DNA of 64,000 bases. It comes from Elusimicrobium sp. An273 (GTDB lineage: Bacteria > Elusimicrobiota > Elusimicrobia > Elusimicrobiales > Elusimicrobiaceae). The notes under the pieces were generated by a model. It did not search any database. It was not told the origin of the DNA and saw nothing but the letters and a program-made list of their open reading frames with translations. Below are positions 58,202-64,000 of this stretch, piece after piece (within the stretch, counting starts at the first letter, position 1; each line of letters begins with the position of its first letter). Location of the stretch: contig NZ_NFJD01000004.1 in NCBI RefSeq assembly GCF_002159705.1, positions 62,001-126,000 on the forward strand, written 5' to 3'. Both the position numbers and the translations under genes were made by a program.

Positions 58202-58986
58202 TTGTTTGCCTCCCCGCACATTCCGCCCAGCGGGCATTGGCCGTGGTTGTGCAAATGGTCAATAGTATGCTGGGCAAAGGGGCCCAGTTTGGCGGCCACT
58301 TCGGGCGAGTGGCAAAATTCTTCTTTGGTGCCGTAAAACACAAGCGTTTTATCAATATACATAAACTTGGAAATATACTTTCCCACTTCGCCGGTGTCGT
58401 GCGTAATAAGCAGAATGGTTACCCCCTGCCGCGCATTTAAATCCCCCAGCAAATTAAAAAACATCTCGCGCGATTCGGGATCCAGCGCCGTGGAAGGCTC
58501 GTCCAAAATCAACAACTGCGGATTGCTTACCAGCGCCCGCGCCAACAGCACACGCTGCTGCTGCCCGATGGATAAATCGTGAAAAATCCGCCCCGCATAA
58601 TCCCGCGTGCGGGTTTTTTGCATTGCCTCGTGCACTTGTTTGAGCTCTCCCACCGAAACGCCGCTTCCGTGGCGGGCAGAAAGCCCCATCAGCACCACTT
58701 CTTCGGCCGAAACAGGAAACCGGCTCTGCGCCACCGGGCTTTTTTGCGCCAAATACCCGATTTTGTACCACTCTTTAAACGCGTCCAGCGGCTGGCCGAA
58801 CAGTTTAATTTGCCCTTTGCCTTTTTCCAGCCCCAGCAGTAATTTTAGAAGCGTCGTTTTTCCCCCGCCGTTGGGGCCGATAATGCCCACATAATCGCCC
58901 GCCTGTACGGAAAAAGAAACCCCTTCCAACACCGGCACGCGCACATAAGCAAACTGCAGGTTTTCGGCTTCAATTACGCTTGGCAT
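58198..58986 (-). CDS. znuC: ZnuC-type metal ABC transporter ATPase
   Basis: A 262-residue ABC ATPase. Walker A GPNGGGKTT (37-45), Q-loop YLAQKSP, signature LSIGQQQR (about 139-146), Walker B LLILDEPSTALD and the switch His in LITHDTGEV are intact. The C-terminal tail HTIDHLHNHGQCPLGGMC (about 241-258) is rich in His and Cys and may bind the transported metal. Its 5' end overlaps the znuA-like gene by 13 nt. Confidence 0.93.
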   Translation of the reverse strand: MPSVIEAENLQFAYVRVPVLEGVSFSVQAGDYVGIIGPNGGGKTTLLKLLLGLEKGKGQIKLFGQPLDAFKEWYKIGYLAQKSPVAQSRFPVSAEEVVLMGLSARHGSGVSVGELKQVHEAMQKTRTRDYAGRIFHDLSIGQQQRVLLARALVSNPQLLILDEPSTALDPESREMFFNLLGDLNARQGVTILLITHDTGEVGKYISKFMYIDKTLVFYGTKEEFCHSPEVAAKLGPFAQHTIDHLHNHGQCPLGGMCGEANK

Positions 58987-59873
58987 CCAAGCCCCCTTTG
59001 CAAGCTGTCCAAATTGCGCCGCATCAGCTCGCCATAGGTAACGCCGCGGTCAAAATCGTCTTTGCTGACGTGTTCCACCGTATAGAGCGGCAGCACCTGC
59101 GCGCCCGTTTCTTCGGCTACCGCCGCCGATAAGCGCGGCGAAAGCGTCTCCTCGGTAAAAATGGCGCGGATTTGGTTGTCTTTAATAAACCGAATCAGCT
59201 CCGCCACGCGGCGCACGGAATTTTCCCCGTCGTGGGAAGACCCCGCCAACGCCGAAAGTGACAAACCGTAATTTTTCGTCAAATTGCCAAACGCCAAATG
59301 CCCCACATGCACCACCTGGCGGCTTTGGCAGGAGGCCAGCCCGGTTTGGTACGCGGCGTCCAGCTCCGCCAGTTCCTTTTCAAACGCTTTTAAATGGGCT
59401 TCGTATTCGGCGCGGTGGGAAGGGTCTTTCTGCACCAAGGCAAAAGAAATGGCGCGCGCGATTTGTTTGGCGTTTTGAAAATCCATCCACACGTGTGGAT
59501 CGTCGGAAGAAGCGGCGTATTTGGCGGCTTGCACCACGGCCGTTTGCTCCCCGGCCGAGGAAAGCACATCTTTGGCCCACGGTTCAATCCGGTCGGAAAC
59601 GTAAATAAAAATATCGGCGTTTTTGACCGTTACCAACGCCCCGGGGGTGGGCTCAAACGAATGAGGCTCTGCATTGGCGGGAAGGAGCATCGTTACGTCC
59701 GCCAGCCCGCCCGAAAGCTGTTTGGCCAGCGTATACGGCACATAGCCGGAAGTAACCACGCGGGGTTTTGCCCCCTCGGCCACCGGCACTTGGTGGCGGC
59801 GCGGCGCCAGGGAAAGCCACCAAATCAAGGCGGCGGCTAATAAAAATAAAACGGCGGGCAAGTGTTTTTTCAT
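58974..59873 (-). CDS. znuA: ZnuA-type metal-binding protein
   Basis: A 299-residue cluster A-I solute-binding protein with an N-terminal signal/anchor (about 5-25). Expected metal ligands are His in NAEPHSFEP (about 70), His in DDPHVWMDF (about 126), His in VGHLAFGN (about 194) and an acidic residue in FTEETLS (about 242). The His-rich loop typical of ZnuA is absent, so manganese is also possible. Shine-Dalgarno ggaga. First gene of the operon znuA-znuC-znuB-nth. Confidence 0.9.
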   Translation of the reverse strand: MKKHLPAVLFLLAAALIWWLSLAPRRHQVPVAEGAKPRVVTSGYVPYTLAKQLSGGLADVTMLLPANAEPHSFEPTPGALVTVKNADIFIYVSDRIEPWAKDVLSSAGEQTAVVQAAKYAASSDDPHVWMDFQNAKQIARAISFALVQKDPSHRAEYEAHLKAFEKELAELDAAYQTGLASCQSRQVVHVGHLAFGNLTKNYGLSLSALAGSSHDGENSVRRVAELIRFIKDNQIRAIFTEETLSPRLSAAVAEETGAQVLPLYTVEHVSKDDFDRGVTYGELMRRNLDSLQRGLGCQA

Positions 59874-59899
59874 ACGGGAAAATCTCCTTAAAGGCTATA

Positions 59900-59960
59900 G
59901 TATATTATACGATTTTACCCACCCCCCGCGGGAACGGAGCGGGAATTTACTATAATATAC
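59900..59960. promoter_or_regulatory. Divergent promoter region, znuA / EamA transporter
   Basis: The 10-mer TATAATATAC occurs as the -10 on the minus strand (59909-59900, for znuA) and on the plus strand (59951-59960, for the EamA gene). The znuA copy lies in an 11-bp palindrome GTATATTATAC (59900-59910), which might be an operator. The 40 nt between are GC-rich (cccgcgggaacggagcggg). Confidence 0.55.
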
Positions 59961-59978
59961 AAAAGGAGAATTAAAAAT

Positions 59979-60881
59979 ATGAGCTACATACTGGCCTTGT
60001 GTTTGGCACTTTGTTGGGGGACGGCTTTTTTGGCGTCCAAAAATATCGTGGAAAGTCTGCCGCCGTACTGGGGTACGTTCTACCGGGTGTTGGCGGGGTT
60101 GTGTTTCTTTATCGTTTTGTATGCCGTGCAACGGAAAAATTTGAAATGCCCGATTAAACAGCTTTGGCGGCCGTGGGCGATCGGCCTGCTGCTGATTTTA
60201 CTGCCGTTTGCCGCCATTTCTTGGGGCCAGCGCTTTGTCGCGCCGACGATCGGCGGTATTTTTAACGGTACGGTGCCGATCTGGTCGTTTATTGCAGGGG
60301 CCGTACTGCTCAAAGGCGAAGACCGCTTTACCTGGCGCCGCGCCGCCGGCGTAACGGTGGGGATGATCGGGCTTTTGATTATCATGCACCCGATGATTTC
60401 CGCCGCCAAACTAAACGCCAGCCCGATGGCGTTGTACGGCTGTTTTGCGTTCCTCATTATGGCGTGGTCGTACAGCTTGGGCAACGTGCTGACCAAAAAA
60501 ATTATGGTAGACAGCAACGCCATGACCCACGAAGCCAACACCTTCCACCAGTATTTATTCTCGGCGGTGGTCTTGTTGATTATCTCGTTTTTGGCTGAAC
60601 CGGTGCCCGCCGCGTCGGCCTTTACCACCAAAGTAGTGCTTTCCATTATCAGCGCGGGGGTGTTTTCCTCGGCGGTGGCCTTCTTATTAATGGTAGCGTT
60701 AATCAAACGCTGGGGCGCTACGCGCATGGCCTCGGTAACGTATTTCACCCCTGTGGTGGCCATGGCCAGCGATATGATTGCTTTCGGCCGCATGCCCACC
60801 GGGGCGGAACTGGGCGGACTATTACTGATTTTTGCCAGTTTGGTAATGATTCAGAAAAAAGTGGAACCCGAAAGCAAATAA
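59979..60881 (+). CDS. EamA/DMT-superfamily transporter
   Basis: A 300-residue protein with ten hydrophobic segments in two EamA repeats (WGTAFLASKN near the start; AVAFLLMVALIKRWGATRMASV in the second). The family exports amino acids or other metabolites. It is read with threonine synthase (3-nt gap), so threonine or homoserine export is a guess. Shine-Dalgarno aaggag. Confidence 0.88.
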   Translation: MSYILALCLALCWGTAFLASKNIVESLPPYWGTFYRVLAGLCFFIVLYAVQRKNLKCPIKQLWRPWAIGLLLILLPFAAISWGQRFVAPTIGGIFNGTVPIWSFIAGAVLLKGEDRFTWRRAAGVTVGMIGLLIIMHPMISAAKLNASPMALYGCFAFLIMAWSYSLGNVLTKKIMVDSNAMTHEANTFHQYLFSAVVLLIISFLAEPVPAASAFTTKVVLSIISAGVFSSAVAFLLMVALIKRWGATRMASVTYFTPVVAMASDMIAFGRMPTGAELGGLLLIFASLVMIQKKVEPESK

Positions 60882-60884
60882 CGT

Positions 60885-62126
60885 ATGAAAAAAATCTTAA
60901 ACCTCCAGTGCATCAACTGCGGCAAGGAACATAAAACCAGCGAAGCCAACTTCGTCTGCACGGCCTGCGGCGGCAATCTGGAAGTCAATTACGATTACAA
61001 GCTCATTTCCAAACGCTTCAGCATCGGCAAGCTAAAGGATAACCGCGAATTTGATATGTGGCGGTATATGGATTTGCTTCCTATCAACGACCACGACAAA
61101 GTCCCCCACGTGCACGTGGGCTGGACGCCGCTTTATCCCTGCAAAGACCTGGCCAAAGAGCTGCATATTTCCAATTTGTTTATCAAAGACGAAGGCCGCA
61201 ACCCGACCGGCTCCATTAAAGACCGCGGCAGCGCCGTAGCCGTGGCGCGCGCGCTGGAGTTGGAGCAGGAAGTCATTGCCGACGCCTCCACTGGCAACGC
61301 CAGCGACTCTTTGGCCTGCCTCACGGCCAGCATGCCGATGAAAACCGTCATCTTTGCGCCCAAATCCGTGCCCGACCCCAAGCTGGTACAGCTGTTGGTA
61401 TACGGGGCGGAAGTAATCGGCGTGGACGGCTCGTACGACGAGGCCTTTGAGCTGTGCAAGCAATCGGTGCAGAAATACGGCTGGTATTCCCGCGCGGCGG
61501 GGTTCAACCCGTTTACCCGCGAGGGCAAAAAAACCTGCGCTTTTGAAATTTGCGAACAGCTGGACTGGGAAGCCCCCGATAAAGTGGTAGTCGCCGCCGG
61601 GGACGGAACCGTTTTGGCCGGGCTGTGGAAAGGATTTACCGATTTTAACAAACTGGGCATTATTGAACGCATGCCGCAGATGATTGCCGTCCAAGCCGAG
61701 GGAAGCGCCGCCATTGCGGAGGCGTTTAATACCCACAGCGAAGTAAAATCCGTTTCGGCACATACGGTGGCGGACAGTATCGTCGTCAACTATCCGCGCG
61801 ACGCCGCCCTGGCCCTACAGGCCTTGCAGGAATCCAACGGCATGGCCTTAACGGTAACGGACGAGGAAATCCTGCAGGCGATTCCGGAACTGGCGCGCAA
61901 AGCCAACATCTTTGCCGAACCCGCCGGCGCGGCCACATATGCGGCCCTTAAAAAACTGGTGGCCCAAGGCAAAATAGAGCGCGACGAGACGGTGGTGCTG
62001 GTCGTAGGCGGCAACGGCCTAAAGGACATTGATTCCGCCATGCAGGTGCTCCCGAAAGTTTGCGTAATTCCCCCCACCATGGCGGCGGTGGAACAGGAAC
62101 TCAAAGCCAAAGGCTTCATTAAATAG
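60885..62126 (+). CDS. thrC: Threonine synthase
   Basis: A 413-residue PLP enzyme making threonine from O-phosphohomoserine. An N-terminal zinc-ribbon (C9, C12, C25, C28) precedes the fold-type II domain. The PLP lysine is K112 (NPTGSIKDRGS), STGNASDSLA is the phosphate loop, and VAAGDGTVLAGLWKG and VVGGNGLKD follow. The zinc-ribbon form is typical of class II ThrC-like enzymes. It starts 3 nt after the transporter's stop, with no Shine-Dalgarno. Confidence 0.94.
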   Translation: MKKILNLQCINCGKEHKTSEANFVCTACGGNLEVNYDYKLISKRFSIGKLKDNREFDMWRYMDLLPINDHDKVPHVHVGWTPLYPCKDLAKELHISNLFIKDEGRNPTGSIKDRGSAVAVARALELEQEVIADASTGNASDSLACLTASMPMKTVIFAPKSVPDPKLVQLLVYGAEVIGVDGSYDEAFELCKQSVQKYGWYSRAAGFNPFTREGKKTCAFEICEQLDWEAPDKVVVAAGDGTVLAGLWKGFTDFNKLGIIERMPQMIAVQAEGSAAIAEAFNTHSEVKSVSAHTVADSIVVNYPRDAALALQALQESNGMALTVTDEEILQAIPELARKANIFAEPAGAATYAALKKLVAQGKIERDETVVLVVGGNGLKDIDSAMQVLPKVCVIPPTMAAVEQELKAKGFIK

Positions 62127-62138
62127 CTTTACGCCAAA

Positions 62139-62170
62139 CAAAAATCCCCCGTCTTTCCGGGGGATTTTTG
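62139..62170. terminator. Bidirectional terminator after thrC
   Basis: Stem caaaaatccccc / gggggatttttg with an 8-nt loop, between convergent genes. Confidence 0.92.
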
Positions 62171-62182
62171 TTTTATATCCTG

Positions 62183-62464
62183 CTATTTGTTCATTTGTTC
62201 AAAAGCATCCAAACTGGCGCTGTTTACTTGCGTGGGCACGCAGATGTTGCCCACCAGCCGCCCGTTGCAAGGAGCTGGAGTCTGTTTGGCCCCCGGCGCG
62301 GATTTCTTTTGCGGGCTCGTCTGGGCCGGTGCGGTTATCCCCGGCAAGCTAAGTGCCCGGCGGGTTTGCCCGGCATACTGCTTGAGAACCAGCGATAAAA
62401 GCACCGCCATAATAATGACCGAAATCAGCAACCCCAATAAACCCATTCCTTTGTTGTTTTTCAT
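62183..62464 (-). CDS. Small pilin-like membrane protein
   Basis: A 93-residue protein. A short polar leader ending KNNKG is followed by MGLLGLLISVIIMAVLLSLV, the shape of a prepilin N-terminus, but the residue at mature position 5 is Gly rather than Glu. A Pro/Lys/Ala-rich region and one Cys pair (about C66, C74) follow. It could be a minor pseudopilin (GspK-like proteins also lack Glu5) or just a small membrane protein. ATG 62464 has agagg 8 nt upstream. Confidence 0.55.
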   Translation of the reverse strand: MKNNKGMGLLGLLISVIIMAVLLSLVLKQYAGQTRRALSLPGITAPAQTSPQKKSAPGAKQTPAPCNGRLVGNICVPTQVNSASLDAFEQMNK

Positions 62465-62483
62465 ACAAATCACCTCTGTTCCT

Positions 62484-62492
62484 ATTATACCA
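62484..62492 (-). promoter_or_regulatory. Extended -10 of the pilin-like gene
   Basis: TGGTATAAT on the minus strand, about 20 nt before the ATG. Confidence 0.68.
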
Positions 62493-62553
62493 CACCCGCT
62501 TGCCGGCCCCCCGCGCCGGCAGGCTTAAAAATCCCCTTTTGGGCGTTATAAAA

Positions 62554-62562
62554 TGCTAAAAT
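62554..62562 (+). promoter_or_regulatory. Extended -10 of the DUF4912-GH57 operon
   Basis: TGCTAAAAT. The leader then runs to the ATG at 62617 with a Shine-Dalgarno (gtgagg, about 62601-62606). Confidence 0.6.
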
Positions 62563-62616
62563 AAAATGGGGGAAAAAATTCTCTTACAAACTAAAAGGGT
62601 GAGGTATTACATAACT

Positions 62617-63492
62617 ATGACGCAAAATTTATCTTCGTCCGCCTTGGTCAAACCCTTGGCCAAAGACGTACACGCCGAAGCGGATATTCCGTCCGGATAC
62701 GGAAAAACGGAAAGCTTTCTGCTGCCCAAGGATCCCGCTTGGCTGTTTCTGTTTTGGGAAATTACCCCAAACACGCTGGACTGCATTAAAAGCCAGTATA
62801 GTGAAGACGTCCTGAAAAATGCCCGCACCGTCATTCGCCTGCACGACGTCACGAACGTACAATTTTTTGACGGGAACAACTCCGTTACGCACTACGATAT
62901 GCCCGTCATTTTTGAAGCCCGCAGCTGGTACATCAACGCCCCGCAGGCCGGCCGCACCTATCTGGCCGATTTGGGCTACCTGACCGCGGACGGCAAATTC
63001 ATTTTGGTGTCCCGCAGCAACTCCACGCTGCTGCCGCCGGGCAAAGTGTCCGACATCGTGGACGACAAATGGATGATTGTGGAAGGGGACTTCCAAAAAC
63101 TTTTGAAACTGGCCGGAGCCGATTATATCGGTCTGGGCGCCAGCGAACTGATGCATGTGCTGGGCCAGCGCTGGAAACTGACGGAACTGACTTCTTCCGG
63201 TGCGCCGAGTTCCTGGTCTTCTTTTGCCTTGCACTTAGATAAAGTTCAGCCCGAAGAAAATGAAGACATTTGGCTGCAGGCCGACTGCGAAATCATCATC
63301 TACGGTTCCGCCTCCAAAAACGCCATTGTGTCCATCAACGGGAAGGAAATTGAATTAAAAGAAGGCAAATTTTCCATCCGCCAGCACCTGCCCGCGGGCA
63401 GCGTGGTGGATCTTCCCATCAAAGCGCGCAACGCCAAAGGCGACAAAACGCGCCAGATAAACATCAAAGCCCTGCGCGAACAAGGAAACTGA
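62617..63492 (+). CDS. DUF4912-domain protein
   Basis: A 291-residue cytoplasmic protein. The DUF4912 hallmark LPKDPAWLFLFWEI (about 36-49) opens the conserved domain, with VIRLHDVTNV next; a beta-rich C-terminal half (about 205-285) might be carbohydrate-binding. The function of the family is unknown, but it recurrently precedes GH57 glucan-branching enzymes, as here (1-nt gap). I prefer ATG 62617 because an upstream ATG at 62566 lies only 3 nt from the -10 box and adds 17 unlikely residues. Confidence 0.82.
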   Translation: MTQNLSSSALVKPLAKDVHAEADIPSGYGKTESFLLPKDPAWLFLFWEITPNTLDCIKSQYSEDVLKNARTVIRLHDVTNVQFFDGNNSVTHYDMPVIFEARSWYINAPQAGRTYLADLGYLTADGKFILVSRSNSTLLPPGKVSDIVDDKWMIVEGDFQKLLKLAGADYIGLGASELMHVLGQRWKLTELTSSGAPSSWSSFALHLDKVQPEENEDIWLQADCEIIIYGSASKNAIVSINGKEIELKEGKFSIRQHLPAGSVVDLPIKARNAKGDKTRQINIKALREQGN

Positions 63493-63493
63493 T

Positions 63494-64000
63494 ATGGGTG
63501 AAGAAAAAGGTTATTTAGCACTGGTGCTGCATGCGCACCTGCCGTTTATCAAACACCCGGAATACCCGGACTTTCTGGAAGAAGACTGGTTCTACGAAGC
63601 CATGGTGGAAACGTATATCCCCCTGCTTAACGTATTTGAGAACCTGACCGAAGAAGGAACCGATTTCCGGCTGACCATGTCGCTTACGCCGCCTTTGTGC
63701 AATATGATGGAAGACCCGCTGCTGATCAGTCGCTTCCGCCATTATTTAAACCAGCGCGTAGAGCTTTCCCAAAAGGAACTCAACCGCACGCAAGGCACCG
63801 AATTTGAAGGCGTGGCGCGGATGTATTTCAACAAGTTCCGCCGCTATCAGGACTTGTTTGAAAACCGCTACCACGGGCATGTGCTGGAAGGATTTAAAAA
63901 ATTCCAGGATATGGGCAAGCTGGAAATTATCACCTGCTGCGCCACCCACGGCTACCTGCCCTTAATGGTGCACAAGGAAAGCGTCAACGCCCAAATTAAA
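63494..64000 (+). CDS. GH57 1,4-alpha-glucan branching enzyme (3' partial)
   Basis: The first 169 codons are visible and open to the window edge. The start GYLALVLHAHLPFIKHPE contains the GH57 motif 1 (HAHLPF), and LTMSLTPPLCNMM is the second conserved stretch. It matches the GH57/DUF1957 branching enzymes, which add alpha-1,6 branches to glycogen-like glucan. It follows the DUF4912 gene by 1 nt (TGATATG) and is certainly cotranscribed. Catalytic Glu and Asp lie beyond the window. Confidence 0.9.
   Translation, partial: MGEEKGYLALVLHAHLPFIKHPEYPDFLEEDWFYEAMVETYIPLLNVFENLTEEGTDFRLTMSLTPPLCNMMEDPLLISRFRHYLNQRVELSQKELNRTQGTEFEGVARMYFNKFRRYQDLFENRYHGHVLEGFKKFQDMGKLEIITCCATHGYLPLMVHKESVNAQIK

Noticed and set aside
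59900-59910. Definite Zur box
   Set aside because: The 11-bp palindrome is short and coincides with a -10 element, so it may be nothing but the promoter.
1-64000. Insertion sequences, prophage, integrase sites, CRISPR arrays, rRNA, origin of replication
   Set aside because: No transposase, integrase, regularly spaced repeats, rRNA segments or DnaA-box clusters were seen on reading both strands.

Overview
The window comes from a Gram-negative, didermic bacterium of moderate GC. Outer-membrane beta-barrels, a lipid A phosphoethanolamine transferase, SurA-type periplasmic chaperones, a bactofilin/M23 wall module and type IV (pseudo)pilins with a prepilin peptidase all point that way. Together with the biotin-dependent Na+-pumping oxaloacetate decarboxylase and a DUF4912-GH57 glycogen-type pair, this best fits a gut-type fermenter, and my guess is the Elusimicrobiota. 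No rRNA is present, so that placement is an inference. I see no insertion sequence, prophage, integron or CRISPR array; gene density is high and most genes lie in short overlapping operons separated by strong GC-hairpin terminators.

Layout. 1-5.2 kb is a redox/metalloid island: DUF4405 membrane protein plus membrane-anchored flavodoxin; an ECF sigma factor overlapping a probable membrane anti-sigma factor with eight periplasmic cysteines, followed by a thioredoxin-CcdA fusion; then arsR, an ArsP/YraQ-type permease and a small thioredoxin-like protein. 5.3-9.4 kb carries tRNA-Ser, an outer-membrane protein, eptA and gldA. 9.5-15.8 kb carries valS, two exported PepT-type peptidases and rdgB. 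15.9-19.2 kb (minus) holds pilD, a pseudopilin, an M20 peptidase and a Nif3-like protein. 19.2-21.7 kb has a secreted amidase convergent with an outer-membrane barrel. 21.9-25.0 kb (minus) has tRNA-Leu, a PfkB kinase, a SurA-N protein, a bactofilin and an M23 peptidase. 25.0-34.7 kb has a TlpA-like lipoprotein, a spore-photoproduct-lyase-like radical SAM protein with an aldo-keto reductase, a CoA-binding protein, YbaB and an AddAB-like helicase-nuclease.

34.8-42.5 kb holds sixA, uppP, the proline operon proB-proA-proC (minus), a RecB-type nuclease, rsmD and a two-component system. 42.7-51.0 kb runs PBP1A, mfd, two SurA/parvulin-like proteins and pdxA. 51.2-55.1 kb is a self-contained Na+ pump cassette, birA-oadG-oadA-oadB. 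55.1-62.5 kb has a GT8 glycosyltransferase, a type IV pilin gene killed by an in-frame stop, nth, a znuABC-type transporter, an EamA transporter with threonine synthase, and a small pilin-like protein. The window ends in a DUF4912 gene and the start of a GH57 glucan-branching enzyme.

Two genome-wide signals stand out. First, promoters are dominated by an extended -10 (TGnTAnnnT). For at least eight genes this box lies only 6-8 nt before the ATG with no Shine-Dalgarno sequence, which predicts leaderless transcripts. Second, the ECF/Cys-rich anti-sigma/Trx-CcdA operon looks like an envelope thiol-redox sensing circuit and is my best candidate for an undescribed system.
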